The position numbers and the translations under genes were made by a program. From the NCBI RefSeq assembly GCF_014642855.1, contig NZ_BMJB01000001.1, positions 3,038,001-3,102,000 of the forward strand: a DNA stretch of 64,000 nucleotides, in the 5' to 3' direction. This stretch comes from Edaphobacter acidisoli. GTDB taxonomy: Bacteria > Acidobacteriota > Terriglobia > Terriglobales > Acidobacteriaceae. Shown one piece after another: positions 17,914 through 26,910 of the stretch. The notes beneath the pieces are model-generated. The model had not been told where the DNA came from. It did not search any database and saw only the letters and a program-made list of their open reading frames with translations. The stretch's first letter is position 1. Each line of letters opens with the position of its first letter.

Positions 17914-19089
17914 CTAGACCGCCCGCCCCGCGCTCGCTCCCGAAGCCCACGCCCACTGAAAGTTATACCCGCCCAACCATCCAGTCACATCGACAACTTC
18001 GCCAATAAAATAAAGCCCCGGAACCTTGCTGCTCTCCATCGTTCTCGCGTCCAGCTCAGCCGTATCAACGCCGCCAGCCGTCACCTCGGCCTTGGCATAG
18101 CCCTCAGTCCCGGCAGGCGTCACCGTCCATGCATGGAGCTCGCGCTCCATCGCCGCCAGCGAAGCATTCGTCCAGTCTTTAGGTGGGTAGAGCGCAACCC
18201 ACCGCTCCGCTACCCGCTGCGGCAGCACGGCACGCAAAGCCTCCACCGCAGCCTTCGCATCGCGCCGGGCATTCTTCTTAATCAATGGAGCAAACGCCTC
18301 CACTCCCGGAGCGAGATCCATCGTCACGCTCTCACCCGCCCGCCAGTACGACGAAGCCTGCAACACCGCAGGCCCGCTCAGCCCGCGATGCGTCACCAGC
18401 ATCTTCTCGCGAAAGCTCACACTGAGCCTCTTGCGCCCAGCAGTCGCAACAACCTCAGCAGAAACGCCACTCAAATCACACCACCGCCCGCAGTCCTTCG
18501 CGTCGAACACCAGCGGCACCAGTGCAGGGCGACACTCCACAACCCGCAGTCCAAACTGCCGCGCCACATCGTACCCAAACCCAGTCGCGCCCATCTTCGG
18601 AATCGACAACCCGCCCGTCGCCACAACCACAGCTTCAGCGTGAAACACTCCCGCGGTTGTCTCTACTCGAAAACTCCCGTCGCGCACCACCTTCTCAACA
18701 CGCACGCCCACCATCAGCTTCACGCCTGCCTCAGCGCACTCACGCTCCAGCATCGCAACCACGTCCATCGCCGAGCGGTCGCAAAACAGTTGCCCCAGCG
18801 TCTTCTCGTGAAAGCGAATCCCATGCTTCTCCACCAGCGCAATGATGTCGGCAGGCGTAAACCGCGCCAGCGCAGACTTGGCAAAGTGCGGATTCTCTGA
18901 AAGAAAACTCTCCGCGCGGCAATTCACATTAGTAAAGTTGCACCTCCCGCCGCCCGAAATCAGAATCTTCTTCCCCGCGCGCTCGGCATGGTCCAGCAAG
19001 ACAACGCGCCGCCCGCGCCGCCCCGCTTCGAGTGCACACATCATGCCCGCCGCACCCGCACCCAGCACCACTGCATCCACCTTCTGCAC
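17914..19089 (-). CDS. HI0933/BaiN-like NAD(P)/FAD-dependent oxidoreductase
   Basis: 391 aa cytosolic flavoprotein. N-terminal FAD-binding motif VLGAGAAGMMCA, then GKKILISGGGRCNFTN, the family hallmark; middle lid domain; C-terminal second FAD motif with VPGLYFIGEVVDVTG and GGYNFQWAWASG. Family members are annotated as BaiN-like reductases; physiological substrates are mostly unknown. Start is a GTG at 19089 (GAGG about 15 bases upstream, weak); a GTG at 19080 is also possible. Divergent from the RlmI-like gene with a 49-base gap, so the two promoters overlap. Confidence 0.88.
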   Translation of the reverse strand: MQKVDAVVLGAGAAGMMCALEAGRRGRRVVLLDHAERAGKKILISGGGRCNFTNVNCRAESFLSENPHFAKSALARFTPADIIALVEKHGIRFHEKTLGQLFCDRSAMDVVAMLERECAEAGVKLMVGVRVEKVVRDGSFRVETTAGVFHAEAVVVATGGLSIPKMGATGFGYDVARQFGLRVVECRPALVPLVFDAKDCGRWCDLSGVSAEVVATAGRKRLSVSFREKMLVTHRGLSGPAVLQASSYWRAGESVTMDLAPGVEAFAPLIKKNARRDAKAAVEALRAVLPQRVAERWVALYPPKDWTNASLAAMERELHAWTVTPAGTEGYAKAEVTAGGVDTAELDARTMESSKVPGLYFIGEVVDVTGWLGGYNFQWAWASGASAGRAV

Positions 19090-19138
19090 TCGCGCCCACG
19101 CCTCATCACCAGTGTCGCATCTGTGCGACCATTAACCC

Positions 19139-20479
19139 ATGGCCAAACGCCCCGAAGCCTGCGAAGCCAAACCATCTCGCAAAACCGCACCATCCCGAGC
19201 AGCTAAGCAAACAGAAACTCCGCGCATCACCGTGCCCAAGCCGCATGGCCCCGCCGCCACTGTTACACGCCGCGCCGCCGACCGTCTCCGCGCTGGCCAC
19301 CTGTGGGTCTACCGCTCCGACATCGAATCGCTCACGCCTGCACCCGACTCGCGCGAGCTTGCCCCCGGTTCGCTCATCACCATCACCGACAGCCGCAGCA
19401 TCCCACTTGGCACCGCACTCTACAGCACCGCATCTGAAATCGCCGCGCGCCTCGTCACCCGCGAAGCCGCGCAGACGCGCGAAGCCTACCTCCAGCAACT
19501 CGGCGAACGCATCGAAGCCGCACTTCTCCTGCGGGACGAGCTTGCACCCGACTCAGCCGCGAACAACGCCGCACGCCTCATCTTCTCCGAGGCCGACGCG
19601 CTCCCCGGCATCATCGCCGATCGCTACAACTCACTCGTTATCCTGCAACTGCTCACGCAAGGCACAGCGCAGGCGGACGTCCGCCGCGTCCTCACCGAAG
19701 TCATCCGCGAGCACCTTCAACCCGCAACCGGCACACTCACCATCATTGAGCGCCCAGACCCGCGCATCCGCGAACTCGAACAACTCGACGCGCCATCCCC
19801 CGAACCACTCTTCAGCGCAAGCGCAACGCCCGACCTCACCACCATCTTCACCATCAACGGCCTGCGCTTCCACTACGACGCAACCGCCGGCCAGAAGACC
19901 GGGGCCTTCCTCGACCAGCGTCTCAACTACGCCGCAGCCGCCGCTCACGCGCGAGGCACAGCGCTCGACATCTGCACCTATCAGGGAGGCTTCGCGCTCC
20001 ACCTCGCCCAGCGTTGCCGCGAAGTCACCGGCGTCGACGCCAGCCGCGCCGCGCTCGAAGTCGCCGACCGCAACCTCGAACTCAACCCGCACCTTCCCGC
20101 CAACGTCCACTGGATCGAAGCCGACGCCTTCGAGCTGCTCCGGGAGTACGAGCAGCAGGGCGAGCGCTACGACACTATCGTGCTCGACCCTCCCGCCTTC
20201 GCCAAATCGAAGCGTGCCGCGGCTTCGGCCCTTCGCGGCTACAAAGAGCTGAACCTCCGCGCCCTCAAGATGCTCCGCCCCGGCGGCACGCTCATCACCT
20301 GCTCCTGCTCACACCACGTCCCGCTCGAAGACTTCACCTCAGTGGTCGCCGCCGCAGCCTCCGACGCCAATCGCCGCGTGCAGCTACTCGAAGCCCGTGG
20401 AGCCGCGCCCGACCACCCCGCCGTCCTCACCCTCCCGGAAACCACCTACCTCAAGTGCCTCATCTGCCGCGTCGATTGA
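19139..20479 (+). CDS. RlmI-like class I rRNA (cytosine-C5) methyltransferase with PUA domain
   Basis: 446 aa. Residues 1-40 are a Lys/Arg/Pro-rich extension not seen in E. coli RlmI. Then a PUA-type RNA-binding domain (about 42-120, HLWVYRSDIESL), a linker beta domain, and a Rossmann methyltransferase: motif I ALDICTYQGGFALHLA, motif IV LDPPAFAKSK, and CSCSHH near the C-terminus. It uses S-adenosylmethionine to methylate a cytosine, by homology in 23S rRNA. The basic tail could add RNA affinity. ATG 19139 lacks an obvious Shine-Dalgarno site. Confidence 0.88.
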   Translation: MAKRPEACEAKPSRKTAPSRAAKQTETPRITVPKPHGPAATVTRRAADRLRAGHLWVYRSDIESLTPAPDSRELAPGSLITITDSRSIPLGTALYSTASEIAARLVTREAAQTREAYLQQLGERIEAALLLRDELAPDSAANNAARLIFSEADALPGIIADRYNSLVILQLLTQGTAQADVRRVLTEVIREHLQPATGTLTIIERPDPRIRELEQLDAPSPEPLFSASATPDLTTIFTINGLRFHYDATAGQKTGAFLDQRLNYAAAAAHARGTALDICTYQGGFALHLAQRCREVTGVDASRAALEVADRNLELNPHLPANVHWIEADAFELLREYEQQGERYDTIVLDPPAFAKSKRAAASALRGYKELNLRALKMLRPGGTLITCSCSHHVPLEDFTSVVAAAASDANRRVQLLEARGAAPDHPAVLTLPETTYLKCLICRVD

Positions 20480-20794
20480 GTGCCAATAGAGCGTGTAGTC
20501 GCTGATGAAGTTGTTATCCTTCAGCATTGTGGGAGACCTGCTTTTGTCTTTCTTCAAACTAGGCAGATAGGCACGTCCTCTCGACCGAAGCAGCGCGGTT
20601 TTTCTCGCGCTGCGAAGTGGAGAGACCCCTGTATTTGTTTTCCTTCAAACCAGTAAGAAGTTCGGGTGCCCCATCCTTCGCGGCCTCATCGCGATGGGTG
20701 GGAAAGTAGACACGTAGCCAGCCAATCTTCTGCAATGAAATTGTGCCTACAACGAAACCTCAGCCACGATCTATCCGTCCTCAGATCAACGCCC
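20480..20794. repeat. 315-base intergenic region made largely of short repeats and hairpins
   Basis: Two imperfect 23-mers occur here: 20537-20559 (CCTGCTTTTGTCTTTCTTCA...) and 20628-20650 (CCTGTATTTGTTTTCCTTCA...), both ending CAAAC. Between them is a hairpin GCAGCGCG / CGCGCTGC (20590-20613). A second hairpin at 20670-20698 pairs CCCATC with GATGGG and contains the GGGTGCCCCAT word also met near 23601-23611 in shorter form. No convincing gene or RNA is visible; an in-frame extension of the downstream gene runs through part of it. Confidence 0.55.
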
Positions 20795-22255
20795 ATGAAA
20801 GATACTCTCTTCGCCCGCCGCAATTTCCTCAAGACCGCCGCCCTCGCCGCCCCCGCGTTCTCTCTCATCGCCAGCGCCGAAGCCCCGCAGCCATCCGCCC
20901 CACGCAAAGCGCCAACACATCCCGCGACGCCAAAGCTTACGCTCAACGTCCGTGACTTCGGCGCAAAAGGTGATGGCACGACCAAAGACACCGCAGCCAT
21001 CCAGCAAGCTATCGACCGCTGCTCGGTCCTCGGAGGCGGCGAAGTCCTCGTCCCCGCAGGCAACTACCTCATCGGAGCCATCCAGCTCCGCACCCGCACA
21101 CTGCTTCGCCTCGACCCCGACGCCACGCTCACCGGCAGCCCCGACTTCGACGACTATCCCGTCACCCAGGTTCGCTGGGAGGGCAAGTGGATCCAGGGCC
21201 ACACCGCACTCATCTACGCCAACGGCGTCGAAGACATCGGCATCGTCGGCGCAGGCAAAATCATCGGCAACCCCGCACTCGGAGGTCGCCCACGCCCCAC
21301 CTCGCCACTGCGCCACCCCGCGCTCATCGAGCCCATCAACTGCTCCAACATCCGCCTCGAAGGCTTCTCCACCAGCTACCACCTCATGTGGTCGATTCAT
21401 CCCACTCTCTGCCAGAACATCGTCATCAAAAACCTCACCATCCGCTCCACCGGCGGCAACGGCGACGGCATCGACATCGACTCCTGCCAGCACGTCCTCA
21501 TCGACCACTGCGAGATCTCCACCGGCGACGACTGCATCTCGCTCAAGTCCGGCCGCGGCGAAGAGGCCGCATCCCAGATTCCGTCTTCTGGAAATTCCAA
21601 GCCCGGCATCAATCCGGCGATCACCACCCGCGCAGCCATAACAACTGAAGACGTCACCATCACCAACTGCACCTTTGCCGATTCCATCTTCGCCTGCATC
21701 GGCATAGGCTCCGAGACCTCAGGCGGCATCCGCAACGTCCGCATCAGCAACTGCAAATTCACCCACGCCCGCAGCTTCGCCTTCTACATCAAGACCCGCA
21801 CCGGCCGCGGCGCCTTCATCGAAGACATCACCGCCACCAACCTCGACCTCACCGGCGACTTCGCCGGCTTCCTCCGCATCGAGGGCCTCAAGAGCGGCAT
21901 CCAGGATCAGGACCCCGTCCCCGGCGACGCCGGCATCCCCACCCTGCGCAACTTCCACTTCTCAAATATCCACGTCGAGAACGTGCCCGTGTTAGTCGAA
22001 GCCACATCGATCCACCCAAACAAGCCACTCACCGGCCTCACGCTCACGAACGTCACCGGCACCTGCCAGAAGGGCATCTTCCTCGCCAACGTAAAGAACG
22101 CCATCTTCCGCAACATCGACGTCAAAGGCTACACCGGCGCGTTGTTCAACACGTACAACTCAACCGGCGTAGGCATCAGAAACCCAGCCACCATCGAAGC
22201 CCCGAAACTCCCAGACGACATCCCCACACCCGCCGAACCGTACACGCTGCACTAA
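20795..22255 (+). CDS. Secreted GH28 polygalacturonase-like glycosidase (Tat signal)
   Basis: 486 aa right-handed beta-helix enzyme that cleaves galacturonan or related pectic glycosides by inversion. A twin-arginine leader is visible (FARRNFLKTAALAAPAF, about 6-22), implying folded export. The pectate-lyase-3-like opening VRDFGAKGDGTTKDT is typical. GH28 catalytic elements: NGDGIDIDS, GDDCISLKSG and FYIKTRTGRG (the RIK-like site); the usual G-H-G is replaced by a GIGSE-type stretch (CIGIGSETSGG), common in bacterial members. ATG 20795 is chosen to place the Tat motif at the N-terminus; the frame is open from 20666. Pairs functionally with the GH3 gene 1.5 kb downstream in plant polymer use. 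Confidence 0.88.
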   Translation: MKDTLFARRNFLKTAALAAPAFSLIASAEAPQPSAPRKAPTHPATPKLTLNVRDFGAKGDGTTKDTAAIQQAIDRCSVLGGGEVLVPAGNYLIGAIQLRTRTLLRLDPDATLTGSPDFDDYPVTQVRWEGKWIQGHTALIYANGVEDIGIVGAGKIIGNPALGGRPRPTSPLRHPALIEPINCSNIRLEGFSTSYHLMWSIHPTLCQNIVIKNLTIRSTGGNGDGIDIDSCQHVLIDHCEISTGDDCISLKSGRGEEAASQIPSSGNSKPGINPAITTRAAITTEDVTITNCTFADSIFACIGIGSETSGGIRNVRISNCKFTHARSFAFYIKTRTGRGAFIEDITATNLDLTGDFAGFLRIEGLKSGIQDQDPVPGDAGIPTLRNFHFSNIHVENVPVLVEATSIHPNKPLTGLTLTNVTGTCQKGIFLANVKNAIFRNIDVKGYTGALFNTYNSTGVGIRNPATIEAPKLPDDIPTPAEPYTLH

Positions 22256-22303
22256 GCAAAGGAATAAGCAACTCTCATAATTGTCATCCTCCCGCTTTTG
22301 CCT

Positions 22304-22336
22304 GTCATTCTGAGCGCAGCGAAGAACCCCTGTATT
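22304..22336. repeat. Dispersed repeat copy (GTCATTCTGAGCG ... CCCCTGTATT)
   Basis: GTCATTCTGAGCG at 22304-22316 resembles GTCATCCTGAGCG at 26020-26032, and ACCCCTGTATT at 22326-22336 matches ACCCCTGTATT at 20625-20635. It lies between the GH28 and S41 genes. Confidence 0.5.
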
Positions 22337-22446
22337 ACACACAGCAAGAATCATCTCCCTATTCTGTTACCTTGTTCTACAACCGCTTGTTCGCCTGATG
22401 ATGCAGAAGATGCTTCAAAGTCCAGTGACCAAAAGGGGCAGGTTGG

Positions 22447-23571
22447 ATGCCAGATCGAAACAGGGTGAAGCGAATGTTTGCAGTGGCCGCAATGGTGGCG
22501 GCCTTGTGCGCACAAGAGACTCCCATCATGCTTGCGCAAGCTGCGCCGGATGGACAGAGGACAACAGAACACCGATTGACCCAGGCGGAACGCGCTGAGG
22601 TTATCCATGCGCTCCTGAAGTCGATGGAATCGGACTACATCCTGCCCGACGTTGCAAAGCAGATGGCCCAGGCGATCCGCGAGCATCAGGCCAGGCATGA
22701 ATACGATTCGATTACGGACGGCGAACAATTCGCTAAGACTTTAACCCAGGACCTTCAAGCCGTGAGTCACGATCACCACCTGGGAGTCGACTATTCCGCC
22801 GAGTTCGTGAGTGATCGGCCCATGGACAAACCCTCGCCGGAAGACATTCGCAAGTTCCGCCTGCAGGGTGAGCGGCGGAATTTTGAGTATCGCAGGATCG
22901 AGGTTCTTCCGGGGAACGTCGGGTTGTTACAGGTGGACGGATTTTATCCTGCGGAGTACGTGCGCGAGATCGTGGCAGGAGCCGCCGGATTTCTTTCGCA
23001 CACAGACGCAGTCATTCTCGATTTCCGGCAAAACCACGGCGGCATGGTAGATGGGCCACTGCTGCTCGAGAGTTATTTTTTCAAGGAAATGACCCACATC
23101 TCTGATTCCTACAACCGGGCCGAGAACTCGACCCAGCAGTTCTGGACGATGCCGGTTGTGCCCGGCCCGAGCCTGGCAGACAAGGACCTCTATATTTTGA
23201 CGAGCCATGACACGTTTTCTGCGCCCGAAGCGTTTGCCTACGATATGCAGGCGCTGGGACGCGCAAAGGTCGTGGGAGAAGTCACAGGCGGAGGAGCTCA
23301 CGGAACAAAGCCTTATCGCTTGAGCGCTCATTTTATCGCGTCCATCCCATTTAACCGGGGAACCAGCCCTGTCACGCATACGGACTACGAAGGCGTCGGA
23401 GTGAAGCCGGATGTACAGGTTCCAGCCAGCGAGGCGTTGCTGACAGCACATATTCTGGCGTTACATGGCATCCTGGCACGCACAACCGGCGATCCAGGGC
23501 GAAAAGCGGAATTGGAAAAGTTGATTGAAGATCTGGAAGCAAAACAAAAGAGCGGCGGCGTAGAAGAATGA
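22447..23571 (+). CDS. Secreted S41-family (IRBP-like) peptidase
   Basis: 374 aa. Signal peptide (about 10-30, AAMVAALCAQETPIMLAQ). N-terminal helical domain typical of peptidase S41 members lacking a PDZ domain (ALLKSMESDYILPDVAKQMA). Core: NVGLLQVDGF, AVILDFRQNHGG, the likely nucleophile Ser in SHDTFSAPEAFAY, then VGEVTGGGAHG and GVGVKPDVQV. These proteins cut peptides after C-terminal recognition; targets are unknown. Stand-alone gene between two glycosidase genes; role in polysaccharide use not evident. Confidence 0.82.
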   Translation: MPDRNRVKRMFAVAAMVAALCAQETPIMLAQAAPDGQRTTEHRLTQAERAEVIHALLKSMESDYILPDVAKQMAQAIREHQARHEYDSITDGEQFAKTLTQDLQAVSHDHHLGVDYSAEFVSDRPMDKPSPEDIRKFRLQGERRNFEYRRIEVLPGNVGLLQVDGFYPAEYVREIVAGAAGFLSHTDAVILDFRQNHGGMVDGPLLLESYFFKEMTHISDSYNRAENSTQQFWTMPVVPGPSLADKDLYILTSHDTFSAPEAFAYDMQALGRAKVVGEVTGGGAHGTKPYRLSAHFIASIPFNRGTSPVTHTDYEGVGVKPDVQVPASEALLTAHILALHGILARTTGDPGRKAELEKLIEDLEAKQKSGGVEE

Positions 23572-23724
23572 GACGAAATCGGGCGACGGCAGAATGCCAT
23601 GCCGGGTGCCCATTTAATCGAATTAGCTCGCCATTCAGTGATAGCATGGCAATCTCTCACGAACACCCCGCCTGCGCGTTGTGAAGTCGCGTGTGCCCGG
23701 ATCGTCGAGAACCCCAAGGCCATC

Positions 23725-25917
23725 ATGCACACCAAACCTCTCGCCGCTGCCCTCGCTCTCGCCGCCTTCGCACTCACTCCAGCCATCGCGCAGACGCAGC
23801 AATACAAGTACCCATTCCAAAACCCAACCCTCCCCGCAGCCCAGCGCATCTCGAACATCGTCTCGCTCATGACCACCGAGGAGAAGATCGACTTCCTCTC
23901 GACCGACACCTCCGTCAAGCGCCTCGGCATCCCCAGCTTCGGCAGCTCCGAAGGCATCCACGGCGTCGTCCAGCGCGACGAGCCCACCGGCCCCTACGCC
24001 CACCCAGCCATCCCCACCACGCAGTTCCCGCAACCTCCCGGCATGGGAGCAACCTGGGACCCATCCCTCGTCCGCGAAGCCGCCGCCGTCGAAGGCCACG
24101 AGGCCCGCTTCATCACCCAGACCGCGAAGTATCACCACCCCATGCTGATGCTCTGGGGCCCACAGGCCGACCTCGCCCGCGACCCACGCTGGGGCCGCTC
24201 CGAGGAGGTCTACGGCGAAGACCCATTCCTCAACGGCACCATGGTCACGGCCTTCATCCACGGCCTCCAAGGCGACGACCCCCACTACTGGCAGGCCGCC
24301 TCGCTCATGAAGCACTTCCTCGCCAACTCCAACGAGAACAACCGCACCAAAACCTCCTCCGACTTCGACCAGCGCCTCTTCTGGGAGTACTACTCCGTCC
24401 CCTTCCGCATGGGCTTCCTCGACGGCGGCGGCACCGGCGTCATGGCCAGCTACAACGCCTGGAACGGCACCCACATGGCCGTCAACCCCGTCATCCAAAG
24501 CGTAGTCATCGACAAGTGGAAAGCCCATGTCGTCTCCAGCGACGGAGGCGCTGTCCGCGCGCTCGTCACCGATTCGCACAGCTTCCCCAACCAGCAGGCC
24601 GCCGTCGTAGCGTGTCTCAAAAACGGCATCAACCAGTTCCTCGACACCTACAAAGACGAGACCCGCGCCGCATTAAAAGCAGGCACCATCACCGAAGCCG
24701 ACCTCAACGAGCTAGTCCGCCGCAAACTCTACGTCACGCTGAAACTCGGCCTGCTCGACCCGCCGCAGATGGTGCCCTACAGCAGCGTCAAAGACTCACC
24801 CGAACCCTGGAACACCGAAGCCGACCGCGCCGTCTCCAAAAAGATCGCACTCGAATCCATCGTCCTGCTCAAAAACGAAGCCAACACCCTGCCACTCGAC
24901 AAGCAATCACTCAAGTCCATCGCCGTCATCGGCCCGCTCGCCAACTCCGTCCACTGGGACTGGTACGGCGGCACACCACCCTACGCCATCACGCCGCTCG
25001 AAGGCATACAGAAAGCAGTCGGCCCCGAAACCAAAGTCCTCTACGCAGCAGACGAGACGAACCACGCCGCTGTCGATGCCGCGCGCAAAGCGCAAGTCGC
25101 GGTCGTCTTCGTCGGCAACGACCCCACCTGCGGCCCCGACATGGCGCACGACTGGACCGGCAACGGCACGCTCCCCTGCACCGTCCCCAGCGACGGACGC
25201 GAAGGCCGCGACCGCGAGAGCATTGACCTCGGCCAGCAGGAGCAGCTCGTCAAGCAGGTCTACGCCGTCAACCCGCACACCGTAGTCGTACTCATCTCCA
25301 GCTTCCCGTTCGCCATCAACTGGACCCAGGCCAACATCCCCGCGATTCTCCACATGGCGCACGCCTCGCAGGACGAAGGCACCGCTCTCGCCGAAGTCCT
25401 CTTCGGTGACTCGAACCCCGGCGGCCACCTCACCACCACCTGGCCCCGCTCGCTCGCCGAACTCCCGCCGATGATGGACTACAACATCCGCGACGGCCGC
25501 ACCTACATGTACTTCAAAGGCCAGCCGCTCTACCCATTCGGCTTCGGCCTCAGTTACACCACATTCAAACTCTCGAACCTCAAACCCAGCGCCACGCACC
25601 TCGCCAAAGACGGCACCCTTAACGTGTCAGTCGACGTCACCAACACCGGCACACGCACAGGAGACGAGGTCGTCCAGCTCTACGTCCAGCACCTGAAGTC
25701 AAAAGTCTCGCGCCCCCACGAAGAGCTCGAAGGCTTCGACCGCGTCACCCTCCAACCCGGCGAAACCAAAACCGTCGAAATCCCGCTCAAAGCCGAAGCG
25801 CTCGCCTACTGGAACGAGCAGCAACAAAAATTCGTCGTAGAATCCGAGCCAGTCAAACTCCTCGTCGGCGACTCCTCCGCCGACATCAAACTCTCCACCA
25901 CCATCCAGATTCAGTAG
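23725..25917 (+). CDS. Secreted GH3 beta-glucosidase / beta-xylosidase
   Basis: 730 aa. Signal peptide (1-21, ALTPAIAQ), GH3 N-terminal barrel with KHFLANSNENNR and nucleophile Asp in VSSDGGAV, the C-terminal sandwich (SIVLLKNEANTLPL), and a fibronectin-III-like domain (GDEVVQLYVQH, PHEELEGFDRV) at the end. It removes terminal beta-linked glucose or xylose from oligosaccharides in the periplasm or outside. Within the GH3 family the NSNENNR form is shared by xylosidase-like members, so glucose versus xylose is undecided. ATG 23725 follows from the signal peptide; the frame opens earlier at 23599. Confidence 0.88.
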   Translation: MHTKPLAAALALAAFALTPAIAQTQQYKYPFQNPTLPAAQRISNIVSLMTTEEKIDFLSTDTSVKRLGIPSFGSSEGIHGVVQRDEPTGPYAHPAIPTTQFPQPPGMGATWDPSLVREAAAVEGHEARFITQTAKYHHPMLMLWGPQADLARDPRWGRSEEVYGEDPFLNGTMVTAFIHGLQGDDPHYWQAASLMKHFLANSNENNRTKTSSDFDQRLFWEYYSVPFRMGFLDGGGTGVMASYNAWNGTHMAVNPVIQSVVIDKWKAHVVSSDGGAVRALVTDSHSFPNQQAAVVACLKNGINQFLDTYKDETRAALKAGTITEADLNELVRRKLYVTLKLGLLDPPQMVPYSSVKDSPEPWNTEADRAVSKKIALESIVLLKNEANTLPLDKQSLKSIAVIGPLANSVHWDWYGGTPPYAITPLEGIQKAVGPETKVLYAADETNHAAVDAARKAQVAVVFVGNDPTCGPDMAHDWTGNGTLPCTVPSDGREGRDRESIDLGQQEQLVKQVYAVNPHTVVVLISSFPFAINWTQANIPAILHMAHASQDEGTALAEVLFGDSNPGGHLTTTWPRSLAELPPMMDYNIRDGRTYMYFKGQPLYPFGFGLSYTTFKLSNLKPSATHLAKDGTLNVSVDVTNTGTRTGDEVVQLYVQHLKSKVSRPHEELEGFDRVTLQPGETKTVEIPLKAEALAYWNEQQQKFVVESEPVKLLVGDSSADIKLSTTIQIQ

Positions 25918-26250
25918 ATGAGAGCAAGGCATCAAGAGAATAGAGCGATCAGCTCTTCAGCAAGCATCACCTCAGCAGGCTAGCCAAAAACAAGTATTAC
26001 GGCATCTCCACCGAAGCCCGTCATCCTGAGCGGAGTTTGACGCGTGCAGCGTCAAACGGAGTCGAAGGATCCCGAGAATGTGTCGGTCACCTATATCTCT
26101 GCTCACTTTCAGTCACAAATCACCTCTGTTCCGAACTCATGGCAGGGCATAATTCTGTCAACCCCCCACTCCCTTAAAATTCCCCGTAAGCCAAAGATTT
26201 CAAAGCACTTTTTCTGCGCCCAATCTGGCGGTTGAGTTTTCCTGCCCCGC
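25918..26250. other. Gene-free stretch between GH3 gene and rplU promoter
   Basis: No coding frame with plausible composition. Contents: the dispersed repeat at 26020-26075 and an AT-richer segment (26090-26225). Nothing else recognised. Confidence 0.5.
26020..26075. repeat. REP-like palindromic element (GTCATCCTGAGCG ... GTCGAAGGATCCCGAG)
   Basis: Contains a perfect 9-bp inverted repeat GTTTGACGC (26035-26043) / GCGTCAAAC (26049-26057) around GTGCA, framed by GTCATCCTGAGCG and GAAGGATCC-type ends that recur in degenerate form elsewhere in the window. Such palindromic intergenic units resemble REP/BIME elements. Confidence 0.6.
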
Positions 26251-26256
26251 TATAAT
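26251..26256 (+). promoter_or_regulatory. rplU: -10 element (TATAAT) of the rplU-rpmA operon
   Basis: Perfect TATAAT preceded by GC. No good -35 at 17 bases; TTGAGT at 26232-26237 is only 13 bases away. If used, transcription starts near 26263, giving a leader of about 318 bases. Confidence 0.5.
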
Positions 26257-26262
26257 AGAAAT

Positions 26263-26580
26263 AAGAGCCCAGAAGAGGCCGGCCCAAAGTCTATTCTCGT
26301 AAAACACATAGAATGAAGACTTTGGTACTTAAGTACGGGTAGGGGGTACCTGCTCAAAGACAGCGTTTGACCAGCATTCCCGAACACGGTAAACTCATTA
26401 AGTTTGGCGCTGTAGCCCACGTGTCTTTATCGTGAGGGTTACAGGGACGAGCAGGCTTCAGGCAAGTCATACGAGTCTGGCCGGTTGGTTTCGTGCAGTC
26501 ACTGTACACGCCCCAGCAACACAACTTACTCCGTAGAAGGAAAGCGGTCGCTCTCTGAGTGCCCGCCTGAGGTTCCAGCC
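26263..26580 (+). promoter_or_regulatory. Long structured 5' leader of rplU-rpmA (candidate r-protein leader RNA)
   Basis: Several pairings can be drawn. (1) CAAAGTCT-ATTCT at 26285-26297 with AGAAT-(GA)-AGACTTTG at 26310-26324, a 13-bp stem with a GA bulge. (2) GTACTTAAGTAC at 26325-26336, a 12-bp palindrome, with a competing GGTAC/GTACC pairing to 26346-26350. (3) TGCTCAAA/TTTG-(ACC)-AGCA at 26351-26376. (4) A possible three-way junction: ACACG 26384-26388 with CGTGT 26420-26424 enclosing AAACT/AGTTT (26391-26405) and GGC/GCC (26406-26417). Its length and structure suit autogenous control of L21/L27, but no known motif was recognised. Confidence 0.45.
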
Positions 26581-26904
26581 ATGTACGCAGTCATCCGCAC
26601 CGGCGGCAAACAGTATCTCGTCTCCCCCGGCGAGCAGTTGAAGATTGAAACCACGGCACACAACGACGGCGCCATCGAGTTCGCCGACGTCCTAGCCGTC
26701 AGCCACGAAGAGGGCAAGTACGAATCGAACCTCTCCGGCGCGAAGGTCCTCGCCTCGGTCGTCAAGGAAGGCCGCGGCGACAAGATCCTCGTCTTCAAAC
26801 TCAAGCGCAAGAAGCAGTACAAGAAGATGCAGGGCCACCGCCAGAACTTCGTCGAGGTCAAGATCAACGAGATCCTCGTCAACGGCAAGAGCTTCAAGGC
26901 ATAG
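26581..26904 (+). CDS. rplU: 50S ribosomal protein L21
   Basis: 107 aa, normal length. Opens MYAVIRTGGKQYLVSPGEQLKIE and ends with the basic L21 stretch (KLKRKKQYKKMQGHRQ, then VKINEI). Binds 23S rRNA domain VI region of the large subunit. Start at 26581 is fixed by the family N-terminus, with GAGG nine bases upstream; the frame is open 96 bases further up but that part is leader. First gene of the rplU-rpmA operon. Confidence 0.98.
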   Translation: MYAVIRTGGKQYLVSPGEQLKIETTAHNDGAIEFADVLAVSHEEGKYESNLSGAKVLASVVKEGRGDKILVFKLKRKKQYKKMQGHRQNFVEVKINEILVNGKSFKA

Positions 26905-26910
26905 AAAAAA

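Noticed and set aside
23691..25226. Plus-strand +1-frame open frame of 511 codons, Arg/Pro-rich
   Set aside because: Out-of-frame shadow of the GH3 gene.
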